Under the pieces are notes generated by a model that ran no database searches, was not told the DNA's origin, and saw only the letters and a program-made list of their open reading frames with translations. Both the position numbers and the translations under genes were made by a program. Positions 42,514-53,004 of a stretch of 64,000 nucleotides of DNA are shown piece by piece. How positions within the stretch are numbered: the first letter of the stretch is position 1; every line of letters starts with the position of its first letter. The stretch comes from Kalaharituber pfeilii (taxonomy: Eukaryota > Ascomycota > Pezizomycetes > Pezizales > Pezizaceae), in contig WHUZ01000113.1 in NCBI GenBank assembly GCA_015179045.1, positions 62,001 to 126,000 of the forward strand. The letters run 5' to 3'.

Positions 42514-42989
42514 GAACGTTAAAGCATGGAGGGCCGACGAGAGCAAAAGGCTACAGCTGTCGTACCGGCCACTGGAATACCTGGGGAAGAGGAGGAGGGT
42601 AGCCACGCTCGCAGGCATGTTGGGGAACAAGGGTTTGCGGCAGTGGAGACACCAGATAGGGAAGGACGACTCACCGGAGTGTAGGTGGTGTGGCAAAGCC
42701 CTCGAGAACTTTGCGCACATTATGAATGAGTGTGAGGCGTGGAAGAAGAGACTACACTACCGAGAGGGGAGATGGGGTTGAAGCAGCCAACGAAGGCAGA
42801 AGGGGAAGGAGACATGCTGGCGGAGGTTTTAGACTGGGCGGCAGAGTAATTCCTTTATTCTTCGATTCTGTTATTCCACTCTCTTTCTCTTTTATTTCCC
42901 CATCTTGTATCTAATTTCTCGCCATAGCCTGTTAGGCGGCATGCGAGTAATGAAATGAAAAAAAAAAAAAAAAAAAAAAAAAGAACGTT
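42514..42989 (+). mobile_element. Type A LINE 3' fragment with RNase H-distal region and zinc knuckle, 7-bp TSD
   Basis: GAACGTT at 42514-42520 and 42983-42989 flanks about 460 nt. The first 260 nt encode KAWRADESKRLQLSYRPLEY, then RRVATLAGMLGNKGLRQWRH and the knuckle CRWCGKALENFAHIMNEC. These align with the end of the ORF2 at 15.7 kb (LEITYKPLQRLVATLADILG, DLRHWKFKTG, CHWCG). The frame runs from the start of the insert without stops up to the ORF end near 42781. Trailer, hairpin GCCT-GTT-AGGC (compensatory pair), TAATGAAAT and A-tail follow. Confidence 0.88.
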
Positions 42990-43658
42990 GTATGAGTGGG
43001 ACGTGGCTTGAGCACATTTTTCCGTAAATCCTATCGATCACATGTTCATGATTGGAAAAAGCTGATAACCTGAGAAAGACACAAGTTTAAACTACTCTGT
43101 CATGTTGACTGAGATTTGTCTTTTTACTTTCAGATATCCCGGAATTAAGTGGGAACTATATATGCAGGCAGGGTTTACCTTTTTATGGAAACCTCTGCGC
43201 AAAGCGCGTTTAACGAACCCTAGCTATCATACACACAGCAAGCGCACCTCCACAAGACGCTAACAAGGCTGGTCCTAGTCTTTCTACCTATTCCTGTCGG
43301 CAAGGCTATGATACCGATAGACTCGTAACCAAACTTAGTCAGCGGTCGCATGCCGATAGACTAAGTTCTGCTCAGAGGTACAAAAATCTTGACTAATGGC
43401 AAGCAGCAGTAGATAACAAAACGCGTCTTGGCGTTGACTTGTTCAACAAATGTACAGTGCTTGCATTAACCTAAATCAGAAATCACACGGAGCTTTGGTA
43501 ATTTTGATGATATCACATTTCTTTCTGCACTTTTGACCACGGTTCAGGGCTCGCAGTATCCGTATTCTTTTTCTAAACTTCCAAATGCATAATCTCACCT
43601 GGTTAGTTCCCACAATACCCTGTTCAAGATGCCCATCGCTCATGGTGCAATCCTACGG
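42990..43658. other. No gene seen
   Basis: 3' flank of the small membrane-protein gene on the minus strand. Nothing else was recognised. Confidence 0.4.
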
Positions 43659-44291
43659 TCATTGAATCCATCGATCCGTCAAATACCCCGTCGTAAATGC
43701 ATACACCGCTTTATGAAGCAAATCGATGATCTGCTCATTCACCGGCCACGTCCTGTTCCCCAATGTCCTGTCAGCACTCCAGTCACTAATTTATAATTGT
43801 CCTTGGGGTATTTACCAAGGTGGCGCCCCCACCCCCATCCAATTTTCCAAGGTCTGGTCGATACTCAACCTTACTCCCACAAACAAGAAATCCGCAAACG
43901 GCCCCCTAAGCCCGTACAGACTCATCAACGCCCTTATGATGGCCCCAAGAGCACCTTGGCCGTAATGCATTGCCATGTTAAGCGGGAAGGCGAGATTCCG
44001 CGTTTCGACGTCACGAGGCGAGAAGCCGAGGAGTCGCGCCAGCGTCATGCCTGGAACGTAGGAGTCGGGACGGGACGTGATCGCTTGCTCGAGTTTCTCA
44101 GTGGCGGTCATGCTGCGAAGCTTGGAATTCAGCTAGCTGCTGAGTGATGCATGCGGGAGATTAACATATCATAGAGTGAAGAATACTCACGCAATAACGC
44201 CGATGATTCCGGCGCCCATGCCGTAAAACATCACCGTCCCCATTGAAAGTCGCGGTATGGGACGGTCAGAGATGGATGGTCTTCGAGACAT
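43659..44291 (-). CDS. Small conserved-type membrane protein, three exons, function unknown
   Basis: Exons 44291-44191, 44112-43816 and 43767-43659 total 507 nt and 168 residues. Introns of 78 and 48 nt begin GTGAGT and GTAAAT, and every phase joins. The N-terminus MSRRPSISDRPIPRL is basic. A glycine-rich hydrophobic stretch follows (MGTVMFYGMGAGIIGVIAMT), then SYVPGMTLARLLG, a second hydrophobic stretch (LNMAMHYGQGALGAIIRALM), FADFLFVGVRLSIDQ, and finally LLHKAVYAFTTGYLTDRW. The pattern of short Gly-rich spans with charged turns, and the MTATEKLEQ motif after the first, suggests four membrane segments. I recall similar short ascomycete proteins without a name but cannot assign a role. The ATG is the first in frame in exon 1. 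The gene ends near 43659, and no neighbour shares its promoter. Confidence 0.75.
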
Positions 44292-45236
44292 TTCGATATT
44301 GCCGTGTTCAACGATGAATGTATTGAAAGCTAACGTTTGTTCTTCCTCCGTTAGAAGTTCAGGGGAGCTTTTGATAACCGCGTAATGACGTCAAGGAGCC
44401 CGGGAAGTGACGTAATTCCCATCGTTGAGGTAAAGAGAATCAAGGTTAGAGCAGATTTGAAACAGATGTGAAAGCAAACCTTAAATACGGTGTGGGAGGC
44501 GGGGTCCGGAATTTAGTTAGCGACTAATGTAAGGCGTCGATATCAGCACCGTGGATCATGCGATGGTATAAGATCAAGGCACGTGTAATAGAGCTTAAAT
44601 AGGACGGAGACATATAAGTTACATAGATTCATCATTCATTCTACATCTACCTTCTTCATTACTATAATTTACTCTCTAAGATTAGCTTACTACGTGGATA
44701 AACCACCTCCAAGTAATGTGACCACTTTACAACTCCTGATGAACAGGTAAATGATCCCAGCAGAGAGACTAGTGATGGAGTCGTGCGCTCACAACGTACG
44801 GTGAAACTAGGTGGGAAGCAGCGTGAGAGACATTATTTGAATGAGCATTTGCATGAGGTCCTCCGCATTCTTAGTTACAGCGATTGGTGTAAAACTTCGA
44901 TACAGATTCAGGGCGCATACAGTATCGCATGCGACCTCATTTAGCGTCGACGTCGCTGCGCTGTGATACTGGTACAAATCCATTTTCGGCAGATACGTAC
45001 GTATATGCTTGCCCTTGCACTGCATTTCCTTGAATTATTCATATACCTCCGCTCGCTAAGAGAATTCTATCATGACTAACTTTGCTTATTTCAATTTTCC
45101 TCTCAGGATGGGCACGTTTCATTCACTTGAGTTTATCATTATCGAATCCACAAGCGATTCGAGAACGACACCGGTAGTTCATTTTCAGTTAAAATTCGTA
45201 GCCATACGATGCAATAGAAATGTCGGGGTTTGGGAG
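44292..45236. other. Promoter side of the small membrane-protein gene; nothing else seen
   Basis: AT-rich. TAACGTCACG-like and GTGACGTAA sequences (about 44381 and 44407) lie about 100 bp upstream of the ATG at 44291 and resemble ATF/CREB-type sites. This is a suggestion only. Confidence 0.35.
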
Positions 45237-45354
45237 CTGAGTTCACTGCTTTCCTTCTTTTTTTTTTTTTTTTTTTTTTTGGCTTTTGGTTCATTACCTA
45301 CTCGATGCAGCCTTGCTGATCACAAGAGCTACAGGCTGGACTGAGTTCACTGCT
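45237..45354 (-). mobile_element. Diverged LINE tail with 14-bp TSD
   Basis: CTGAGTTCACTGCT at 45237-45250 and 45341-45354 flanks TTCCTTC, T(24) and a tail reading, on the minus strand, AGCAAGGCTGCATCGAGTA, GGTAATGAACC and A. GCATCGAGTA-GTAATGA fits type A loosely. The duplication is perfect. Confidence 0.8.
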
Positions 45355-45851
45355 GAAAGAAACCCAAAACCAAACTACTCAGGGCATGATTCAGAACTAC
45401 AGTATTACCTTGGAAAGATGCGTAAGACACCTGAATTCCCCGAGTGAGTCGAGCATCTCGTGAACACGCTACCTAAGTGACTAAAGGCTCAATTGAACTA
45501 ATGTTCATGTGTCCCTCTGATATTTACGCCCCAGGGCACTACGCCTGAGAAAACCACACTGAAACAGCAACAGAACGATGCGAAATTACAAGTAATACTC
45601 CAAAGGTAGTTCTCACGTTGTCATTGCGGGAAAGCAACTCATCTCGGTAACACGAGTAACACGCTACTACTATTTCCACTGGTGGATCTCAACTCACTCC
45701 AGAGACAAATGACGAATCAAACAACAAATCAATCCTATTGGAAGTCACACAACCCACAATTCTCCAAAAAAAAGCACATCAATCTCCCACAGACCAAGAA
45801 ACATGCGGCCAAGAAGAAAACACGCGTTTCTTCCTCCATTCTCGCCCATCC
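45355..45851. other. No gene seen
   Basis: 3' flank of the GFA-fold gene. Small overlapping ORFs on the plus strand at 45682-46065 mirror that gene and are shadows. Confidence 0.45.
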
Positions 45852-46340
45852 TCACCATGTTCCCGGCGCAACCGGCACCTTCTTCAGTCCCTCATGCCAT
45901 TTCTCGTATTTTCCATCCCAGTACCCTTTTACCTTCATCGCCTCAGTTGAGAAATCGACTTCAGGGTCATCAAGTGTCACCGCATTGATCACAAGCATGT
46001 CCATTGTCCCATCCAGGATCTTCCCTCTCTTATGTGTCTTCACGCCACACATCTTGCAGAAATAGTAGTGGACCGTTTTCTTATAGAACGTGTAGTCGCC
46101 GACATTGGCAGCAAAGTCTGGAGAGGATGGGGACGGCGTGAGGAGGGAGAAACTTGAGATGGATTCGGGATCCCAAATGGAGAGGCAGTGGATGTTGCCT
46201 TTTAAGCAAATGCTACAGTTGCATTTCGTGAGATCCCAGGTAGTGGGGTCTTCTGGGAGAGAAACCGAGTAGGTAAGGAGGCCACAGTGGCATGAGCCTT
46301 TGTAGGTCTTCTTTTGCATGGGAGCAGATTCAGAAGACAT
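45852..46340 (-). CDS. GFA/Mss4-like fold protein (glutathione-dependent formaldehyde-activating family)
   Basis: A single exon of 162 residues from the ATG at 46340 (MSSESAPMQKKTYKGSCHCG). Upstream codons in the same frame are open but show no family likeness, so this start is preferred. The zinc ligands are all visible: CHC at 17-19, CNCSIC at 40-45 and FCKMC at 94-98. They occur in the characteristic order CxC, CxCxxC, CxxC with the GSCHCG and KCNCSIC motifs. Between them, LTYSVSLPEDPTTWDL and DYTFYKKTVHYYFCKMCGVK give the usual beta sandwich. Family members have been linked to glutathione-formaldehyde chemistry, but most fungal members have no proven reaction. The C-terminus, with VNAVTLDDPEVDFSTEA, is standard. 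No disruption is seen. Confidence 0.9.
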   Translation of the reverse strand: MSSESAPMQKKTYKGSCHCGLLTYSVSLPEDPTTWDLTKCNCSICLKGNIHCLSIWDPESISSFSLLTPSPSSPDFAANVGDYTFYKKTVHYYFCKMCGVKTHKRGKILDGTMDMLVINAVTLDDPEVDFSTEAMKVKGYWDGKYEKWHEGLKKVPVAPGTW

Positions 46341-46937
46341 TTCGTTGGAGGGAATCGAGGTAGAATGGTGTTTAGATTGTTGACGCTGGCTTTTGGCTGG
46401 GTGCAGGAAGACCTTTTTTCGAAGAAAGGGTGCAGAGAGGATGAGATGGTAATGACTCTCAGCAGAGGAGCAATTGGGGACCTTAATATACCTTTCAAAG
46501 CCTCCTACAAAGGGAGACATATCGCCCCACCTTGGCCGGGGAAATGTTCCCCTGTTTGTTCTTTCTGCGCTACATGGAGACATTATGCACAACGCGACTC
46601 TCAAGTGGCCATAGTTCACCGGTAATACTCCCATGTCAAGGACTGAATAATAATCAGGCAATCAACTCCGGAAACATGAGAACGTCGTAATCGCAATAGG
46701 CAATGCTGAGTGACCTCAGCATCCCCAGGACAAGTCTTGGTTTGTTGGTGGGGCGCCTGTGGTCTTGATCGATCGCAGTGGAACTAGTGGATCCAAATCC
46801 GTGTCCAACATGGCTTGCTATTGGTTTCTGCGTTATGAACCTACCGTGTAATGGCCGAGACAGATGGTAATTCCTCTTTCTTCACTCTCCAGAACATGCC
46901 TTCTTCACCGCAGCGCGCTCGGGATCTTTTCTGCTCA
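46341..46937. other. Upstream flank of the GFA-fold gene
   Basis: Promoter region of the minus-strand gene. A pyrimidine-rich stretch on its strand (CTACCATTCTACCTCGATTC) lies directly before the ATG. Nothing else was seen. Confidence 0.35.
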
Positions 46938-47059
46938 CTGGTCCCTCGCGCCCTGTCAGGGCCGAACGGCTGCTAAGCGGGGTTTGCAAAATTAAAAAAA
47001 ACAAAAAAAGAAAAGAAAAAAAAAAGAAAAGAAAAAGAAAAAATCTGGCCCCTCGCGCC
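46938..47059 (+). mobile_element. Type B LINE tail with interrupted A-tail, 15-bp TSD
   Basis: CTGGTCCCTCGCGCC (46938-46952) and CTGGCCCCTCGCGCC (47045-47059) flank CTGTCAGGGCCGAACGGCTG, CTAAGCGGGGTTTGCAAAATT and about 50 nt of A with scattered C and G. One mismatch in the duplication and the A-tail decay point to an older event. Confidence 0.8.
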
Positions 47060-48058
47060 GGTGTAACGCGTTCGCGACGTGTTGCGGGGTAGCAATTATT
47101 TAGTCAGTTTCAAAGACACCGGTAAGCACGCGTAAATTAGCCCACGCAGATAGAGCACTAAGATAAACTGCGGGGCTGGTACTGTATTAATTTCCACGTG
47201 CACAACACACGAACGCGGGAGAACATGAGCAGCACTAGTCAACAACGGCCTGCAATTGGGAGACCACGCGTACCACAATTGTATCCGAGGCTCACTGGTG
47301 ACTCATTTTCTTGAAATTGCTAGGTTGTCTCCCGACTTAATGCGAATTGGAATCGACTGGACCTGCAAGATTTTGATTCGCCTACAGCTAGCTAGATCAC
47401 AAACGTGTAGACTAAGTCGACCGTAAATAGACCGCGTTTGTTGCTAAACTGAAGGCCTTTTAATTCATTTCCTCTAGCAATGGTTCCGTTTTGCTTGCTT
47501 GTATACCCAACGCTCGAAAGTCAGGGTAAAGCAAATAAACGTTAACTGCCTCAGTGCGCATGTTCTGGGGCGTCTATCACAAGCAAGAGTATGGTTATTC
47601 GCCACTGGGAGACATGGGAACACAATGCCTCCCTCGAGTGATAACCTCCGCTGCATGCAGTAATTTTCAATCAGGGGACAAGAGCCATCCTACATAGATT
47701 CATGCACATCATTCTCCCTGAGGCTCCTTTGCATCTCATTCCGAGGTGACGCTAGCTGAAATCCTGGCAACAAAACCTCGACATACTGTAACTTTGCATC
47801 AACCCATCTAGTAGGTGAACGTGGGGGATTCAAAAGTGACATTCTAATGATAATCCCAACAAAAAGACTATCACTATGTCTAATGCAAGTTCATAGCCAA
47901 CACAATCTTTGCTGCAACATGGAGTCGATTAGTCTCAAGCAGCCGTGGACAAAATGTTCGAGATATTTCGAAAGATAATTTTACCGGCTCAATGTATACG
48001 TACTGGGGAATTGCTTTAATTTCACCATCTACATATGATTGGGGTCTTGCATGATCTC

Positions 48059-48089
<31 letters not shown>

Positions 48090-50026
48090 CCACTTGGGGA
48101 ATTACCGGTTTTGCCTCTTTCCGTATCCCCTGCTCCAAAGGGTAGTTATTGTTCCTCTACAGCAACTATGGTCGTTGTGCGCTGGGGGTGTTCGGATTAG
48201 AAGGTGCAATTTTTTTTTTTGTGTGTGTGCGGTGAATATGGACGTGAATTTTGGAATAGGCATACTTTGAATCTTCCCCCACCCAACAAAAGGACATTTT
48301 AGGCTGTGAACTTAGGGTGAACATTGGCCATGTTCTTTGTGGCTTGCACTCATCAACCTTGCTTCACCTTCCACCCCGCAATCAACTACCACCTCTGTTT
48401 GTGCGCTGTTTACCTCGTTTTCAAGGTTCCTCATACAAATATCGTGTATATATGGCATCTTTGTGCATGTAGACTGTATATAATGCCATACTCTCAGGAA
48501 CAAGGCTACAGTATCACATCAACCCTAGCTGTTTGTAATATAGCCAGCACTTATTAAATCTATCACCCTGACCAAATATCGCAACCACCTTCGCCTGTAC
48601 ATGAACCTCTGAATACCTGACGTTGTATTCGCACATGAGCCCCCCCCCCTCTGCTCCCATATTGGACAGGTTTTGTACGAACCCTGAAATTTGCGGGTAA
48701 CTTAATTAGTACTCATGCTAAAATCCTTAGAGTTGCGTGAGGTTTTGCAAGTTAGCCTGAAAACTCAGGAATTAACTATCGGTACACTACAAGCGTTGTG
48801 TGCAGAATTGACAACTGGAGGTTGAGAGGTATGTGGAGTGCGCGCACGATGTTGTACTAAGATAGAACTTTCTTAAGTGGTAGAGGAGTACTTTGGCTCA
48901 TTTTTTGCGTTTATTGGGTGTAAATATCTTGAGAATTGAGTGTTGTAGGAATTCTACAGTCTTAAGGATCAGTTTTCCGGATTTCGCAAGGGGAAATTTT
49001 CAGGACTTGGAAATAATAAACACAATTGTTGCTAAGGCAACGTATTTTTTTTTTCCCCCCGAAATCCGGGGGTTTGTAAAACCTCTCTATTCATGGATAT
49101 TTTGGGCGAATAGTTACAGGTATTGCTGTTAACTCCTCGAATATTCTTTTTTATATGAAGAACTTGTGAGCAAAAAAACATCCAAGTGCTCAACTTTTTC
49201 CCTACTGCCATGACCCTGTTGGCTCTGATGTTTCAATTCAATTGCGGAGTTTTTAGTAACATTTGATTGATGCTCTACGAAAGTAATAGGTGTATCTATA
49301 TGAGGCCTATCTAGAGTGGAGCGGAAGATCCAGGAAAGCTTAACCATTGCTCGTTCCCGGAAATGCCTCCGGACTAGCCTACGGTTGGGTGGACCGGAAG
49401 TAGAAAAGATGTGCGGAAGGTTAGCTTGAGACCTTTTCCTGTACATTCAGAACATCTTCGGTGCCTTTGAACTTGCATTTCTTCACACACCAGAGACCTT
49501 TATCCTCTACAGTATCCATAACAATTGTGCATAGCAATTCCTTTGACTTGCCCATACCCATAGTTCCCCCATTGAGCTTTAGCGTCTTCCCCTCCACACC
49601 CCTGGTCACGAGAACACAACCCCAACGTTCTACTCGGAGGTACAATTCAAATCCCCCCATATCCCACCCAACCGAACTGTTCCGAACATGCCACCGCCCA
49701 GAAATAACAAGCACGCAACAAGACAACAAAGCTTGCAAGCACTGTTGAACAATAAAAACTCAATATGATACCCCAAACAACAAACGAAACAAAAACCAAA
49801 TGAGCTAATCCAATAATAACAACAAAACTCCTTCTCCGGGGAAAAAAGAACAATAAGCTGTCGCGCATGAAGAATCCAACAGATAGTCATCACAATAAAT
49901 AAAAGACGAAACCAATACATCCTCAGAGCTCCCATTTCGGGTCCCTGTAACGAATGTTTCCTCCAATTTCTGGACCCTCTCCCCCACAGTTCTATTCCTC
50001 CCTTGTCACCGCACATGCTCCTACGC
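47060..50026. other. No supported gene; two T tracts
   Basis: A T(24) tract at about 48058-48082 is followed by AATTTACCCACTTGGGGAAT and has no clear tail. On the minus strand at 49129-49738 two overlapping frames (about 105 codons each) have mixed hydrophobic and basic residues and could be remnants of a gene, but no joining site or family is evident. At 48640 a C(10) run. Confidence 0.4.
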
Positions 50027-53004
50027 CTATACCAAAACCACCCTGGTCCCACCCCTCTCCATCCACCCATGGGTCTCCTCCCGATCTTCCCTCTCCTCCG
50101 GGTCCTTCCACCTCCACACTGCGCCCGGCACAACCCTCCTTAGCCTCCCCAACAGCCCCTCCTTGTCCCCGCCCCTCTCCTTCTCTGTGTACCATGCCCG
50201 CCCCCTTGGCGGACACTGCAACAGCTCTACTTCCAGCTCCGGGTATCCAGTCTCTACCTGCGCCCTTCCGTTCCCTTGCTCATCCCCTCCTACAGGCGCC
50301 TGTGGTGGCATTCCGAATGACGCGGGGGAGAAGAACGAATACGGGGACATTTGGTCCGCGTTCTCCCTTCGCTCTTGATCCTGTGCATATACTGCATATT
50401 GATGAGTATAGCTCTGTGCGTGGTACTGGTGGTGGTCTAGCGGCTGCCAAGGCGGAAACTCGAGCGGGATCGGCGGAGGCACCGGTTTGCGATGGATGCC
50501 GTACGAGGTGTTCAGGCTTGATATTGTTGAGATGGTCCCCGCGCGGGTTGGGATGGTGGTGTACCCCGTGTCGGCGCTGGCGGTCGGTTCGGGGAACCTG
50601 GGTGAGTCGGGCGGTGTTGGGATCAGCGAGAGCCGGTCGGGGATGCAGAAGCTGTCGCGGAGTTGTGCGACAGGGGGACGGGGACGCGGATGGTACGTTA
50701 TAGGCTCGGAGCGGTGGATTTCGGGCTCGAGCTCCGGTTCCTCGGTGTCGATGTCGGGCACATCGCCCCATACCTGCGCGAGCTGCTCGGGCGAGAGGTA
50801 GTCTTCGTAGATTTCGGACGGTGAGGAGATGTTGCATGAGAGTGCCGGGAACTCGCTCTCCCAGTCGTATTCATCCGGGACGGCGCCAGATGGGGTTGAT
50901 ATCGCAATCCCGATATGTGCATCGTCGGAATAGTTACGGTCTACGGGAGAGATCGGGGTCGGCGGGAGATTCACCCCCACTTCGCGATTCAAGCACCCAG
51001 CGTCCCGCTCGGAATTCGTTGGAGTCGGCAGCCCCCATCCCGGCTTCAGCAGCCTCCGCGGGTTCCGCGGCGGCGGTGTCGGAGGGATCGAGGCGACCTC
51101 CGCACCCGCTTGCGCGTCCGCCTGTCCTTGCGCGTCCGCCTGTCCTTGCGCGTCCGCCTGTCCTTGCGCGTCCGCCTGTCCTTGCACGTCCGCCTGTCCT
51201 TGCGCGTCCGCCTGTCCTTCCTCCTCCTGCGGCGCACTGAGGCACCTGGTAGACAGATTGAAGCCCGTGTGCCGCACAAACCCCGCCTCCAAGTCGTAGT
51301 CACCGTCGGACGGCGACGGCGGAAGCGGCTTGTTTACGTTGAGGTTAATGCTGCTGCTTCGTGGTACTACCGACCTGTACGGCGCGGAGAGGCTCATGTT
51401 CAGGCTGACGCTCCTGCCATGCTTCTTATCACCATGATTGCCCTCTGTGCCCACCGATAATCTCGACTTATTCGTCCACCCCCGGACGGGCGTCACCGGC
51501 GCACTCGCTCCTCCGCTATGGCCAACTTGTGGTTTCCCGCCACTATCCTTCCTCTCCTCCTCCACCCAAACCGGCCTTATCTCGTCCTCTTCCTCCCCAT
51601 CCACCGGCCCAATTTCCTCAAAGTGCCACCCAAAATACACCTCATCTGCCCAGCTCCCCAAGCTCCCTTTCTTCCTCTCTAACCTCGCCAACTCCATCTT
51701 CACTCTTGACAGCTGCCTCCTTACATCCGCTGTGCCGCCCAGTGTGAACTCCGACTCATTCACTGTCATCCCTATTACACCCTCTTCTTCCCCGAGCCCA
51801 GGATCGTGCGCGTTCATGTTATCTACTTCAGCGGCTTCCACCAGTTGCAACTCCACTACCGCTGCCTCCTCCCTCACTCCATCTAGCCTGGTTCCCACAG
51901 CCTTGAGGCCCGCTAATATGGAAACTAGCCTCGCCTTCGCCTCCCTCCTTGACAATTTCTTCAGCCTTCGCCCGCCTTGCTCCATGCCTGCAATACCGGT
52001 ACCCACTGCCCCGTCCACTCCATGTCTACAAATTTGCTGCGGTGGTGGCGGGAGAACGATGCTCGGTATCCGGAGTAATAGGGAGGTATGTATTTGCCGC
52101 AGTTGGTCAAAAAGGTGGAAAAACGTGGTATCTAAATGCGCAAGATCAATTTCGAGCGAGAGCAAGGTTGTGAGGAGGTGTGATTGGATCTGCGTCAGGA
52201 GGTTGGCGGAGGGGGGTGGTGCGGTGATGTTGGTGCTTGTGCTGCTTCCTGAATCACCGGAGGAGGTGTCAGCCGTGTATTCGCTCGGAGCGCTGTAGTC
52301 TGTTGTTCTGTCCGAGTACGAGCGGGGGCGCCTCAGGGGGCGAGTGCCTTCATGAGGATTTGACATAGCGAGCAGACCCGTAAGCGCTGTGGAAAGGGAT
52401 TTTTGCTTGCGCTTTGGCGAGTTTCTCGTTCCGTCCTTCTGCTTGCTAGGTGTGATAGTAGTGGTGCTGGCGTTGATATCTTTGAAATGATTACTATCGA
52501 TACCGTCAATGTCTTGGATGGTCTCCAAATTCAGTGATTTCCTCAGTGAAAAGATGAAGGACTTGGTCCTCGACAGTCGATGAGTTGGTGGAACCTGCGG
52601 AGATTGTCAGAAAACAGGACCCGCAGTATAAACACCCATATATATACCCGAAGATATGAATACGGATGGACCTTACAAACCTGTAAACTTGACTTCCCCT
52701 TATCCCCTGGGGGTAGTAAATTCAAGTCCAAATCTGCAGGCGATATCGTAATGGTTGGCGATTCTGCTATTATAGTTCGAGGACGCCGATCAAATTGACC
52801 CTCAAGTCCACCCCAAGTTGCTGCCAAAGTCCTGGTATCCTCACTTGCAAAATCAAACGTCCCCACTGGAATCTCCAGTGGTAATAACTGCGATGCGGGA
52901 CGTCGACGTTGCAATCGCTTGGGGCGGCCTCCGGTGTATATAACATTACCATCAGTGGTAGCCCCCTTCATTATAAGCGAGTTCCGGGTCCACAATCCTG
53001 ACAT
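50027..53004 (-). CDS. Large proline/serine-rich protein with coiled-coil segment, two exons, unknown function
   Basis: Exons 53004-52681 and 52594-50027 (86-nt intron, GTTTGT...CCGCAG, phase 0) give 963 residues. The first exon starts MSGLWTRNSLIMKGA and is basic. The junction region, RLSRTKSFIFSLRKSLNLE, reads smoothly, so the second exon does not begin at its first internal Met. After a low-complexity Ser/Thr/Pro stretch, helical segments follow at about residues 215-270 (LLTTLLSLEIDLAHLDTTFF, EAKARLVSILAGLKAVGTRL, EEAAVVELQLVEAAEVD) and again near VRRQLSRVKMELARLERKK. These suggest a coiled-coil or helical bundle. At about residues 568-605 lies a GQADAQ hexapeptide array from an 18-bp minisatellite. 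The C-terminal third is Pro-rich with PP-x-PP and SPR motifs and ends RGGTRVVLV. No catalytic domain is visible; scaffold or cell-polarity roles would be guesses. No stops interrupt it. Confidence 0.75.
51105..51222 (-). repeat. 18-bp in-frame minisatellite (GQADAQ)n
   Basis: About six units of an 18-bp repeat, GCGTCCGCCTGTCCTTGC on the plus strand, with one ACGTCC variant that gives QADVQ. It encodes GQADAQ in the large minus-strand gene. The array has no frame-breaking change. Confidence 0.9.

Noticed and set aside
48058..48110. T(24) tract with AATTTACCCACTTGGGG as a LINE tail
   Set aside because: The following sequence matches neither tail type and there is no duplication of the bases before the tract.
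49129..49738. Two overlapping minus-strand frames of 105 codons
   Set aside because: No shared splice site or family. The overlap would need a frameshift. They could be a decayed gene but I cannot support it.
50163..52298. Several long plus-strand ORFs (up to 286 codons) over 49954-52298
   Set aside because: They lie opposite the 963-residue minus-strand gene, are Pro/Arg/Ser-rich as expected for an antisense frame of it, and have no family likeness.
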